Assembly (NCBI GenBank): GCA_022844015.1
Contig: JALHMO010000028.1
Coordinates: forward strand, 1-49,255
Reading direction: 5' to 3'
Length of the DNA stretch: 49,255 nucleotides
From: Reyranella sp.
GTDB lineage: Bacteria > Pseudomonadota > Alphaproteobacteria > Reyranellales > Reyranellaceae
The notes under the pieces are model-generated. The model was not told where the DNA came from. It did no database searches and saw only the letters and a list, made by a program, of their open reading frames with translations. This document shows, piece after piece, positions 23,468 to 31,812 of this stretch; positions within the stretch are counted from its first letter, which is position 1; each line of letters opens with the position of its first letter. Position numbers and translations under genes: made by a program.

Positions 23468-24877
23468 CTAGGCGATCGGCGGATGCTTTCCGTCGACGCC
23501 GGACGCCCTTTCCCACGCCCGCGCGACCTGCAGCACCGTCGCCTCGTCGAAATAGCGGCCAGCGAACTGGACCGAGAGCGGCAGGCCGCCGGCCGACAGG
23601 CCGGCCATCATGGCGATGGCGGGATGGCCGGTGACGTTGAACGGCGTGCGCGCCTGGCGCGGATAGGTACGCTCGAGATCGGCCGGGCGATCGATGCGGC
23701 AGGCCGGGTCCATCGAGCTGGCGCACAGCAGGACGTCGACCTCGCGCAGCACCACCTCGACCTCGGCGATCATCTCCAGCCGGCGGCGCGCGGCGTGCGT
23801 ATAGTCGCCGGCGGTGAAAAAGGCGCCGGTCATGAGCTGGCGCCGGGAGAGCTGGGCGTAATCGCCGGGCCGCTCCTGCAGCCATTTCTCGTGAATCGCC
23901 CAGGCCTCGCTCTGCAGGATGACGCGATTGATGGCGCGGAACTCGTCGAGCGACGGCAGCGTGACGTCGCGCACCTCCATGCCCTCGAGCTGCAAGGTGC
24001 GGGCCACATGATCCAGCGCCGCCGTCACCTCGGGCTCGGCCGGCAGGTCGACCTCGTGGAAGTGGCGGACGAAGCCGACGCGCAGGCCGCGCACCGGCCG
24101 GTCGAGCGCCGCCGTGTAGTGGCCGTACGGCACCGCGGCACTGCCGGGATCGTGCGGATCGTGGCCGGCCAGCGTCTCCAGCATCAGCGCGTTGTCGGCC
24201 ACCGTCCGCGTCATCGGGCCGACATGGTCGAGCGTGAAGGACAGCGGGAAGACGCCGCGGCGCGACACCAGCCCGTAGGTCGGCTTCAGCCCGACGATGC
24301 CGCAGCAGCTCGCCGGGTTGCGCACGCTGCCGCCGGTGTCGGAGCCCAGCGCCATGGGAAACAGGCCGGCGGCGACGCCCGCGCCCGAGCCCGACGACGA
24401 GCCGCCGGGATGGTGGTCGGTGTTCCACGGGTTGCGCGCCGGCGGCCATGGCAGGTCGAAGCTCGGGCCGCCGATGGCGAACTCGTGGGTCGAGAGCTTG
24501 CCCATGACGATGGCGCCGGCGCCCCGCAGCTTCTGCACGCAGACCGCATCCGCCGCGGCGATGTTGCCGACGAGGATCTTCGAATGGCAGGTCGTCGGCA
24601 GGCCGGCGACGTCGATGATGTCCTTGATGCCGACCGGCACGCCGTGCAGCGGTCCGCGCAAGCGCCCGACCATCGCCTCGGCCTCGGCCTGCCGCGCCGC
24701 CTGCAGCGCGATCGCGCCGTCGTGGCGGATGAAGGCGTTGAGCCTGGGATCGAGCCTGGCGATGCGCTCGATCAGCGCCTTGACCAGCTCCACCGGCGAC
24801 AGCTCCTTCGCCGCGATCGCGCGCGCGGCGTCCGCGGCAGTGAGCCAGTGCAGCTCGCCGGGCGTCCCCTCGCTCAC
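23468..24877 (-). CDS. Amidase (amidase-signature family)
   Basis: A 469-residue enzyme with the full Ser-Ser-Lys machinery: GVPVGIKDIIDVAG (Lys), HPGGSSSGSGAGVAAG (Ser) and GSDTGGSVRNPAS (nucleophile Ser). The ending PLSVQFAGRYFDEATVLQVA is typical of the family. It hydrolyses an amide to acid plus ammonia; the substrate is not predictable. The GTG start at 24877 overlaps the TGA of the small upstream gene, so they are coupled. Enzymes in this arrangement include AtzE and biuret or oxamate-type amidases with an AtzG partner. Confidence 0.9.
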   Translation of the reverse strand: MSEGTPGELHWLTAADAARAIAAKELSPVELVKALIERIARLDPRLNAFIRHDGAIALQAARQAEAEAMVGRLRGPLHGVPVGIKDIIDVAGLPTTCHSKILVGNIAAADAVCVQKLRGAGAIVMGKLSTHEFAIGGPSFDLPWPPARNPWNTDHHPGGSSSGSGAGVAAGLFPMALGSDTGGSVRNPASCCGIVGLKPTYGLVSRRGVFPLSFTLDHVGPMTRTVADNALMLETLAGHDPHDPGSAAVPYGHYTAALDRPVRGLRVGFVRHFHEVDLPAEPEVTAALDHVARTLQLEGMEVRDVTLPSLDEFRAINRVILQSEAWAIHEKWLQERPGDYAQLSRRQLMTGAFFTAGDYTHAARRRLEMIAEVEVVLREVDVLLCASSMDPACRIDRPADLERTYPRQARTPFNVTGHPAIAMMAGLSAGGLPLSVQFAGRYFDEATVLQVARAWERASGVDGKHPPIA

Positions 24878-25056
24878 AGCCCGCTCCCCGCGCGCATCGG
24901 CGGCCAGGGCTCGGCCCTGGGGTCGTCGCACTTCCTGACCTTGGCCACGGCGCTCTCGGCCTGCCGGGCCGCGACCGCCACGTCCTCCGGGAACTCCGCC
25001 AACGCCTTGGCAAGGCCGGCGCGGCGCGCCAGCAGCTCGATCGTCGCCTTGTCCAT
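24874..25056 (-). CDS. Small AtzG-like partner of the amidase
   Basis: A 60-residue protein starting MDKATIELLARRAG after a GGAGAG ribosome site. It is almost wholly helical in pattern (LAKALAEFPEDVAVAARQ, AESAVAKVRK). Position, size and helix pattern recall AtzG/DUF4089 proteins, which form a tight complex with the amidase AtzE. The sequence match is only moderate. It overlaps the amidase start by four bases, indicating co-translation. Confidence 0.55.
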   Translation of the reverse strand: MDKATIELLARRAGLAKALAEFPEDVAVAARQAESAVAKVRKCDDPRAEPWPPMRAGSGL

Positions 25057-25187
25057 ACGCACTCTCCTCTGCCGAGCCGCAAGGTCAGCACGACCAGGGC
25101 GCCACGTCCATCGAGAGCCACGTCCATCATTGCGGACCGTCCGTACCGCCGCCTATAGACATCGGAGGATCGATCGGGGGGACGGGC

Positions 25188-27347
25188 GTGGCAGCAGACC
25201 ACACGACGGCAATTTTCGTCGCGCAGTTGATCCTGCTGCTGCTGGTCGGCCGCCTGATGGGCGAGGTGATGGCCCGCATCGGCCAGCCCGCCATTTTCGG
25301 CCAGCTGCTGGCCGGCGTGCTGCTCGGCCCGTCGGTGTTCGGAGCGTTGCTGCCGAGCGTTCATCACCTGGTGTTTCCCGACACGCCGGCGCTCAAGTCG
25401 ATGATCGGCGCGGTGTCGCAGATCGGCATCATGCTCCTGCTGCTCCTCACCGGCATGGAGACCGACCTGTCGCAGATCAACCGCAAGCGGGCGGCCGTGG
25501 TCTCCGGCTCGGTGTTCGGCATCGCCGTTCCCTTCGTCTGCGGCGTGGCGCTCGCCTATGCCCTGCCGTCGTCGCTGATCCCGGGCCAGGTCGAACGGCT
25601 GGTGACGGCGCTGTTCCTCGGCACGGCGCTCTCCATCTCGTCGGTCAAGATCGTCGCCATGGTGCTGATGGAGATCGGCGCCATCCGGCGCGACATCGGG
25701 CAGCTCATCCTCGCCACCGCGATCCTCGACGACACGCTGGCCTGGATCATCATCGCCGTCATCACGGGCATCGCCGCCGACGGCGTGGTGGATTTTCGCG
25801 ACGTCGGCACCAGCCTTCTCTTCACCGGCCTGTTCCTGGTCGCCAGCTTCATGGTGGGACGCCGGGTCGTCGCGCGCATCATCCTGTGGTGCAACGACAA
25901 CATGGCGATCGAGATGCCGGTGATCAGCGCCATCCTGATCGTCATGTTCGCCATGGCGCTCACCACCGACCTGATCGGCGTGCATGCCGCGCTGGGCGCC
26001 TTCGTGGCCGGCGTCCTGATCGGCCAGTCGCCTTTTCTCACCGAGCACATCGAGGACCAGCTGCGCGGCTTTATCGTCGCCTTCTTCAGCCCGGTCTTCT
26101 TCGCGGTGGCCGGCCTCGGCATGGATCTGCGCACGCTGCTCGACCCGACCCTGCTGCTGTTCACCCTGGCCGTCATCCTGGTCGCCAGCGTCGGCAAGTT
26201 CCTCGGCGCCCTGCTGGGCGGCCGTGTCGGCGGATTGACGGTGGTCGAATCGCTGGCGCTGGCGACCGGGCTCAACGCGCGCGGCTCGACGGAAGTCATC
26301 ATTGCCAGCATCGGCCTGTCGATCGGTGCGCTGAGCGGCCAGCTCTACACCATGATCGTCGCCATGGCGGTGGTCACGACCATGATGATGCCGCCGACCC
26401 TGCGCTGGATGATGGCGCGCGTGCCGCTGCGCGAGGAGGAGACGCGACGGCTCGACCAGGAGGAAGCCGAGCGCCAGCAGGCCTTGCCGCACATGGAGCG
26501 GGCGCTGGTGCACGTCGATGCCAGCCCGAACGGCGAGCTGATGGCATCCCTCGCCGGCCTGTTCGCCGCGCGCCAGCGCGTGCTCACGACCCTGCTCGAG
26601 GCGACCCGCGACCCCGGCGACAAGGCCGCGGCGCTGCCCGGCCGCGAGCGCTGGCTGGTCGCCGCCTGGTCGGTCAGCCGGAATGGCGCGGAAGCCTCGC
26701 CGGCGCAGCCCGCGGGCGCCGCAGCGCCCTCGCCGTACCAGCTCGTGCAGGCGCGTGCCGCTGCGGGCGACGCCGTCGTCCAGGAGAGCGCCAAGGGCTA
26801 CGACATTGCCTTTGTCGGTGTCGGCCAGCCCCTGTCTGCCACGGGTCCGCGCTTCGAGGAGCCGTTGCACGGCCTTGTCGGCGCGTTCGACGGCCCGATC
26901 GTCCTCGTGATGAATGCGAGCGCCCGCCAGGTCGCGGCCGGCGCCCCGCTCAGCATCCTGGTGCCGGCCGACGGCAGGGCCGACACGCGCCTCGCGGTCG
27001 AGATGGCGGTGACCCTGGCCGGCGCCACGCGCGGCAGCCTGACCGCCCTGCACGTCTTCGACCCGCGCGAGAACACCCTGACCTCGGGCGGGCGCGGCCG
27101 TCGCGCCGGCATGTCGGTGCTGGTCGATGCGCACCGCCTCGGCAAGCGCGCCGGCGTGCCCGTGAAGGGCCTGACCGCCACCAACCTGCGGCCCGACATC
27201 GAGATCGGCCGTGCCGTGCGCCGCGGCCAGTACGACCTGGTGGTGATCGGCGCATCGCTCCGGCAGGGCGAAGCCAGGTTCCTCGGCATGCGCATGCTGG
27301 CCCTGGTGCAATCGCTGCCGGTGCCGGTCCTGGTGGTCGCCCGATAG
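25188..27347 (+). CDS. CPA2-family cation:proton antiporter with C-terminal stress-type domain
   Basis: A 719-residue membrane protein with a GTG start preceded by a G-rich ribosome site. Residues 1-400 contain about twelve spans with CPA2/KefB signatures: IGQPAIFGQLLAGVLLGPSV, LLLLLTGMETDL, ATAILDDTLAWIIIAV (paired Asp at the ion site), GVHAALGAFVAGVLI and FFSPVFFAVAGLGMDL. After about residue 410 comes a soluble part with two weakly similar USP-like lobes (GAPLSILVPADGRADTRLAV, LTALHVFDPRENT, YDLVVIGASLRQGE). It probably exchanges K+ or Na+ for protons. Whether the tail senses a ligand is inference. Confidence 0.88.
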   Translation: MAADHTTAIFVAQLILLLLVGRLMGEVMARIGQPAIFGQLLAGVLLGPSVFGALLPSVHHLVFPDTPALKSMIGAVSQIGIMLLLLLTGMETDLSQINRKRAAVVSGSVFGIAVPFVCGVALAYALPSSLIPGQVERLVTALFLGTALSISSVKIVAMVLMEIGAIRRDIGQLILATAILDDTLAWIIIAVITGIAADGVVDFRDVGTSLLFTGLFLVASFMVGRRVVARIILWCNDNMAIEMPVISAILIVMFAMALTTDLIGVHAALGAFVAGVLIGQSPFLTEHIEDQLRGFIVAFFSPVFFAVAGLGMDLRTLLDPTLLLFTLAVILVASVGKFLGALLGGRVGGLTVVESLALATGLNARGSTEVIIASIGLSIGALSGQLYTMIVAMAVVTTMMMPPTLRWMMARVPLREEETRRLDQEEAERQQALPHMERALVHVDASPNGELMASLAGLFAARQRVLTTLLEATRDPGDKAAALPGRERWLVAAWSVSRNGAEASPAQPAGAAAPSPYQLVQARAAAGDAVVQESAKGYDIAFVGVGQPLSATGPRFEEPLHGLVGAFDGPIVLVMNASARQVAAGAPLSILVPADGRADTRLAVEMAVTLAGATRGSLTALHVFDPRENTLTSGGRGRRAGMSVLVDAHRLGKRAGVPVKGLTATNLRPDIEIGRAVRRGQYDLVVIGASLRQGEARFLGMRMLALVQSLPVPVLVVAR

Positions 27348-27357
27348 CGGCTACAAG

Positions 27358-28203
27358 TCAGTTCAGGCGTTCCAGCTTGGTGATCTCCTGCGGCGGCAGC
27401 TCGGCGAGATAGAGGTTGCCTTCGGCATCGCCCGACAGACCGTGCGCACCGTTGATGGCGCCGCGGCAGCGGCCAATCAGCCGGCCTTCGCGATCGAGCA
27501 GGCTGATGCGCGGGATCTGGTCGGTGACGAAGATCATGTCGCGATCGTCCACCCAGATCTGCATCGGATGATAGAAATCGCCCCACTCGGCCAGGAAGGT
27601 CCCGTCGCGGTCGAACACCTGCACACGGTTGTTCTCGCGATCGCCGACCAGCACCTTGCCGAAGCGGTCGACCGAGATCGCATGGGGCGTAGTAAAGGTG
27701 CCCGGTCCCGTGCCAGGGCCTCCCCAGGTCGCGATCAGCGTGCCGTCGGCGGCAAAGCGATGGACGCTCGAGTTGCCGTAGCCGTCGGCCACGTAGATCT
27801 CGCCGTCCGCCGCCTGCGCCGCCGCCGTCGGATGGTTGAACGGCGCGTCGAGCGACGGCCAGTGCCGCCTGCCCAGCGCCTGGACGAGCTTGCCGGCGCG
27901 ATCGAAGCGCAGCACCTGGTGGGCGTCGCGGTCGGCGACCAGGATGCAATTGTCCGGCGCGGCGTTGATATAGTGCGGCTCGGCCAGCACGCCCTCGCCC
28001 CAGCTTCCCGACAACCGCCCCTGGCGATCGAACACCAGGACTGGCTGCCCGGTGCCCCGCTGGGCGACATGCACGAGGCCCTCGGCATCGACCATCAGAT
28101 CGGAGATGAAGCCGAAGGCCTGGCCTTCCGGCAGCTGTGCCCAATTGCGGTGGATGGCGTAGCGGCGATCGCCGAGGATGACGGTGTAGCGTTCGTCGGT
28201 CAT
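27358..28203 (-). CDS. NHL-repeat beta-propeller protein (PAL-like)
   Basis: A 281-residue protein with six NHL-type blades, for example DLMVDAEGLVHVAQRG, QPVLVFDRQGRLSGSWGEG, EIYVADGYGNSSVHRFAADG, HAISVDRFGKVLVGDRENN and RVQVFDRDGTFLAEWG. This is the fold of peptidyl-alpha-hydroxyglycine lyase-like and 6-bladed propeller proteins. No signal peptide is seen, which is unusual for PAL enzymes, so a cytoplasmic lactonase or scaffold role is equally possible. GGAGG precedes the ATG. The gene starts 9 bp after the stop of the NTF2-like gene and is probably in its operon. Confidence 0.8.
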   Translation of the reverse strand: MTDERYTVILGDRRYAIHRNWAQLPEGQAFGFISDLMVDAEGLVHVAQRGTGQPVLVFDRQGRLSGSWGEGVLAEPHYINAAPDNCILVADRDAHQVLRFDRAGKLVQALGRRHWPSLDAPFNHPTAAAQAADGEIYVADGYGNSSVHRFAADGTLIATWGGPGTGPGTFTTPHAISVDRFGKVLVGDRENNRVQVFDRDGTFLAEWGDFYHPMQIWVDDRDMIFVTDQIPRISLLDREGRLIGRCRGAINGAHGLSGDAEGNLYLAELPPQEITKLERLN

Positions 28204-28212
28204 GGAATCCTC

Positions 28213-28554
28213 CTACCGGGGCGTGCCCGTTCCGGGCCTGTCGGACGCATAGAGGTAGCAGCGAATCTTCCAGGCACCGCCGACGCGCCGGAACACGACG
28301 AGCTGGTTGAAGGAGTCGGTGCCGGCAACCGCGGGCAGGTTCTCGCGCATGAAGACGCCGTTGCCGGCGTAGAGCCCGACCAGCGTCTCGACGTCGTTGC
28401 TGCGCAGCGCGGCGGCATAGCGCTCCATGATCGCCACAAGGGGAGCCGCATCCGCCGCAGGCTGGGCAACCGCACTCCCGGCGGCGGCAGCGGAGGCGAC
28501 GACGGCGCCGGACGACAGCAGCGCGCGGCGGGCTACGGGAACGGGGTCTGGCAC
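28213..28554 (-). CDS. NTF2-like (SnoaL) exported protein, internally shortened
   Basis: A 113-residue protein from a GTG with GGAAGGAG nine bases upstream; a longer ATG start at 28614 lacks such a site. The N-terminus ARRALLSSGAVVASAAAAGS looks like a Tat or Sec signal cut near AVAQ. The mature part begins a SnoaL/NTF2 fold (LVAIMERYAAALRSNDVETL, LYAGNGVFMRENLPAVAG) and jumps directly to the last strands (TDSFNQLVVFRRVGGAWKIR, CYLYAS). Complete members carry about 40-45 more residues between these parts. An in-frame internal deletion is therefore likely, and the protein may not fold normally. Confidence 0.65.
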   Translation of the reverse strand: MPDPVPVARRALLSSGAVVASAAAAGSAVAQPAADAAPLVAIMERYAAALRSNDVETLVGLYAGNGVFMRENLPAVAGTDSFNQLVVFRRVGGAWKIRCYLYASDRPGTGTPR

Positions 28555-28671
28555 GAACAGGGCTCCTTCCGGCAGGCGACGCACCAGATAGGCAGGATGC
28601 GTGCCGGCCGGCAAGATGGCACGCGCAATTCCTGGCCCCTGACACGTGGCATTCGCATGTGGCCAATTTAT

Positions 28672-28793
28672 CCGTCATCCCGAGCGAAGCCGCCCGAAGG
28701 GTGGCGCAGTCGAGGGACCTTTCTTGCTGGTGCTGCAACAAGAAAGGTCCCTCCACTCCGCCTCGCTACGCTCGGCTCCGGTCGGGATGACGG
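28672..28793. repeat. Palindromic repeat family B, copy 1
   Basis: It starts CCGTCATCCCGAGCG and ends GGTCGGGATGACGG. Inner arms GAGGGACCTTTCTTG and CAAGAAAGGTCCCTC form a long hairpin. The second copy is at 31635-31758. Confidence 0.9.
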
Positions 28794-28842
28794 CGGTTTT
28801 GTGCAATATGCGAATGCCTTGGCCCTCCACGGGAGACCCCGA

Positions 28843-29487
28843 ATGACGGACGACGACCGGCTCGTGCTGCACGGCAGCTTCACCTCCAGCTCGACCTACA
28901 AGCCGATGCTGTTCCTGGCGCTGGCCGGGCTGCCCTTCTCCTTCCGCACGGTCAATCTCAAGAACGGCGTTCAGAAGGAGCCGGCGCACCTCGCGATCAA
29001 CCGCTACGGCCAGGTGCCGGTGCTGCAGCACCGCGGTCTCACCCTGGTGATGTCCAACGTGATCCTCGACTACCTCGCCCGAACGACCGGCCATTTTGAG
29101 GCGGCGAGCGAGCAGGATCGCTGGCGGGCGCGCGAATGGCTCGCCTGGGAGAACGACGCCATCATCAACGTGGCCCGCGTCCGCCACTTCCATCGCTTCC
29201 GCAAGGTCGACCCGGCGGTGATGGACTTCTTCGTGCCCGGCGCGGAAGCGGCGCTCGACACGATCGATCGCAGCCTGGCGGGGCGGCAGTGGCTGGTCGG
29301 CGATACCTGCACGATCGCCGATATCGGCTGCTGGGGCCGCATGGTGTTCATGGCCGAGGGCGGCCTGTCGCTCGACAACCGCCCGCATGCCCGCGCATGG
29401 CGCGACCGATTGATGGCCCTGCCGGGCTTCGCGCTGCCCTACGATCTCATCCCGAAGAAGGACGCCGAGGTTCCCATGCTGGCCTAG
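28843..29487 (+). CDS. Glutathione S-transferase family protein
   Basis: A 214-residue protein starting MTDDDRLVLHGSFTSS. The thioredoxin-like N-terminal domain has SSTYKPMLFLALAGLPFSFR, NRYGQVPVLQHRGLTL (the cis-Pro in QVPVL) and MSNVILDYLAR, replacing the usual ES(x)AI glutathione contact with MSNVI. The helical C-terminal domain holds RQWLVGDTCTIADIGCWG, the GST N-capping box. Likely cytoplasmic glutathione-dependent chemistry or detoxification; the substrate is unknown. Confidence 0.87.
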   Translation: MTDDDRLVLHGSFTSSSTYKPMLFLALAGLPFSFRTVNLKNGVQKEPAHLAINRYGQVPVLQHRGLTLVMSNVILDYLARTTGHFEAASEQDRWRAREWLAWENDAIINVARVRHFHRFRKVDPAVMDFFVPGAEAALDTIDRSLAGRQWLVGDTCTIADIGCWGRMVFMAEGGLSLDNRPHARAWRDRLMALPGFALPYDLIPKKDAEVPMLA

Positions 29488-29530
29488 CTTTGCTTTGCAA
29501 GAGAAGCAGCGGCTGATTTTGTCGCCGCCC

Positions 29531-29711
29531 ATGAATTGAGCCACAGATGAACACAGATAAACACAAACGGGTCGAGCTCGAAGCGAAGATCTTCAGCGCT
29601 TGGCGCGGGCAAGCCGAAGGCTCGAGGACTGGTTCCGATATCCGGTCGAGGCATCCTTGCAGTCATGTCGAGCATCCGTGTTTATCTGTGTTCATCTGTG
29701 GCTGATTCATC
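29531..29711. repeat. Long inverted repeat E between convergent genes
   Basis: Near-perfect arms of about 33 bp: GCCACAGATGAACACAGATA and its complement TATCTGTGTTCATCTGTGGC, separated by about 110 bp. It lies between the convergent GST and dppC-like genes. AT-rich arms of this kind recur in many bacterial genomes. Confidence 0.88.
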
Positions 29712-29787
29712 TTCTACCTCGTTCATCCGAGGCTGCTGCTTCCGGCAGGGCGGGCAACCTTGGTCGGTACCGGAGCCCGATAGCGCC

Positions 29788-30630
29788 CTATCCGACCCTC
29801 AACAGGCGCAGGCGCGGGTCGAGCAGGTCGCGCAGGCCGTCGCCCAGCATGTTGAGGCCGAGCACGGCTAGGGCGATCGCGAGGCCGGGCCAGATGGCGA
29901 GCTCGGGCGCCTGGAAGACGTAGGTCTGGGCGTCGCGCAGCATACGGCCCCACGACGGCACCGGCGGCTGCGCGCCCAGGCCCAGGTAGGAGAGACCGGC
30001 TTCGGCCAGGATGGCGACAGCGAACTGGATGGTCGCCTGGACGATCAGCACGCTGGCGATGTTGGGCATCACGTGGCGCACGGTGATGCCGAGCGGTCCC
30101 TGCCCCATCGCCGTCGCCGCGCGGACGAAATCGCGGCCCCACATCGACAGCGCCGCGCCGCGCGTCACGCGCGCGAACACCGGCACGTTGAAGATGGCGA
30201 TGGCGAGGATGGCGTTCTGCGCGCTGGCTCCCAGCACCGACGTGATCAGGATGGCGATCAGCACGGCCGGGAAGGCGAAGACCAGGTCGGACAGGCGCGA
30301 CAGCGCCTCGTCGACCCAGCCGCCGCGCGCCGCCGCCCAGGCGCCGAGCGCCACGCCGCCGATCATGCCGATGGCGACGGCGATCAGCCCGACCGTGATC
30401 GAGGTCTGCGCGCCCACCATGATACGCGACAGCACATCGCGGCCGAGATGATCGGTGCCCAGCGGGTACGCCCCCGACGCCGGCTGCAGCTTGAGCCGCA
30501 TCTGCAGGGCGTCGACCGGATGAGGCGTCCAGAACACCGACACGAGAGCGGTGCCGACGAACAGCAGCAGCAGCACGGCGCCGATCTGGAAGCCGACATG
30601 GCGCGCGGCGCGGGCGAGGAAACCCTTCAC
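29788..30630 (-). CDS. Dipeptide/oligopeptide ABC transporter permease, DppC type
   Basis: A 280-residue inner-membrane permease. It has the N-terminal OppC region (ASGAYPLGTDHLGRDVLSRI), six spans and the ATPase-contact EAA loop (RAATAMGQGPLGITVRHVMP). The GTG start at 30630 overlaps the TGA of the DppB-type gene, so the two subunits are made together. No ATPase (DppD/DppF) genes are adjacent, so those must be supplied from elsewhere in the genome. Confidence 0.9.
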   Translation of the reverse strand: MKGFLARAARHVGFQIGAVLLLLFVGTALVSVFWTPHPVDALQMRLKLQPASGAYPLGTDHLGRDVLSRIMVGAQTSITVGLIAVAIGMIGGVALGAWAAARGGWVDEALSRLSDLVFAFPAVLIAILITSVLGASAQNAILAIAIFNVPVFARVTRGAALSMWGRDFVRAATAMGQGPLGITVRHVMPNIASVLIVQATIQFAVAILAEAGLSYLGLGAQPPVPSWGRMLRDAQTYVFQAPELAIWPGLAIALAVLGLNMLGDGLRDLLDPRLRLLRVG

Positions 30631-31574
30631 GTGCGCACGCGTGGCCGCGGATCGAGCACGGCGTAGGCGACGTCGACCAGCAGGTTGACCGACAGCACCA
30701 GGATGGTGAACAGCACCACGACGTTCTTGATCACCACGAGGTCGCGATTGTTGATCGAATCGTAGACCAGCTGGCCGATGCCGGGCAGCCGGAAGACGCT
30801 TTCGATGATGACGGCGCCGGCGATCAGGAATCCGGCGATCAGGCCGGCCACCGTGGTCACGGGGACGAGGGCGTTGCGCAAGGCATGGCGGAACAGGACG
30901 GTCCGCTCCGGCGCCCCCTTGGCACGGGCGGTACGCACGTAGTCCTCGCGCAAGGTGTCGAGCATCGCGGAGCGCGTGACGCGCGTCAGGATGGCGATCT
31001 CGCCCAGCGACAGCGACAGGGCCGGCAGGACCAGGGAATGCAGCGACTTCACCGGGTCCTGCCGCCAGCCTGGGAAGCCGCCCGCCGGAAAGAGCTGCCA
31101 GGTCACGGCGAACAGCAGCACCAGCACGATGCCGAACCAGAAGTTCGGCACCGAGATGCCGATCTGGGTGAAGCCCATGACGCCCCAGTCGCCCGGTCGG
31201 CCGTGCTTCCAGGCCGCGAACACGCCGAGCGGGATGGCCACCAGCACCGCCCAGGAGAGCGCCAGCGCGCCGAGCGGCAGGGTCACCAGCAGGCGATCTC
31301 CGATCAGCTTGGCGACCGAGGTGCCGTAGGCGTGGCTGCTGCCGAGATCGAAGGTCAGCAGGCCGCCGATCCACTTGAAATAGCGAACGACCAGCGGCTG
31401 GTCGAAGCCGTACCTGGCGCGCAGCGCCGCCAGCGTGTCCGGCCGCGCGTCGGTGCCCAGCATGACCAACGCCGGATCGCCCGGCAGCACCTCGACCACG
31501 GCGAACACCACGACCGTCGCCAGCACCAGGGTCACCAGCGCAGCGGCGAGCCTGCGGGAGAGGAACTCGAGCAT
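30627..31574 (-). CDS. Dipeptide/oligopeptide ABC transporter permease, DppB type
   Basis: A 315-residue permease. The first span MLEFLSRRLAAALVTLVLAT is followed by the DppB/OppB periplasmic stretch (LPGDPALVMLGTDARPDTLA, LRARYGFDQPL). The EAA loop is EDYVRTARAKGAPERTVLFR. It forms the translocation pore with the DppC-type subunit. It lies downstream of the binding-protein gene, separated by 238 bp that carry repeat B. Confidence 0.9.
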   Translation of the reverse strand: MLEFLSRRLAAALVTLVLATVVVFAVVEVLPGDPALVMLGTDARPDTLAALRARYGFDQPLVVRYFKWIGGLLTFDLGSSHAYGTSVAKLIGDRLLVTLPLGALALSWAVLVAIPLGVFAAWKHGRPGDWGVMGFTQIGISVPNFWFGIVLVLLFAVTWQLFPAGGFPGWRQDPVKSLHSLVLPALSLSLGEIAILTRVTRSAMLDTLREDYVRTARAKGAPERTVLFRHALRNALVPVTTVAGLIAGFLIAGAVIIESVFRLPGIGQLVYDSINNRDLVVIKNVVVLFTILVLSVNLLVDVAYAVLDPRPRVRT

Positions 31575-31634
31575 GGTGGGTCAGGCCATCTCTCGTCTCA
31601 CCCGTATGACGGAGGGCAGTCGCGCACCATCATT

Positions 31635-31758
31635 CCCGTCATCCCGAGCGGAGCCGCCCGAAGGGCGGCGCAGTCGAGGGACCTTTCTTGTCGAACGCAG
31701 CAGCAAGAAAGGTCCCTCCACTACGCCGAGCTGCGCTCGGCTCCGGTCGGGATGACGG
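31635..31758. repeat. Palindromic repeat family B, copy 2
   Basis: Same outer ends as 28672-28793 (CCGTCATCCCGAGCG and GGTCGGGATGACGG) and the same GAGGGACCTTTCTTG hairpin. It sits inside a putative operon, between the binding protein and permease genes, where it could trim or stabilise the transcript. Confidence 0.9.
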
Positions 31759-31812
31759 CACTTTTCCATATGCGAATGCCCTGCCCGATGACGGGGGAGG
31801 AGCAAGAAGGGT

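Noticed and set aside
23340..27311. A 1323-codon open frame on the minus strand across the amidase and antiporter, and an even longer forward one at 23426-27412
   Set aside because: Both are out-of-frame shadows of GC-rich genes: low-complexity Arg/His/Gly-rich translation, no domains, and the real genes in other frames have full family signatures.
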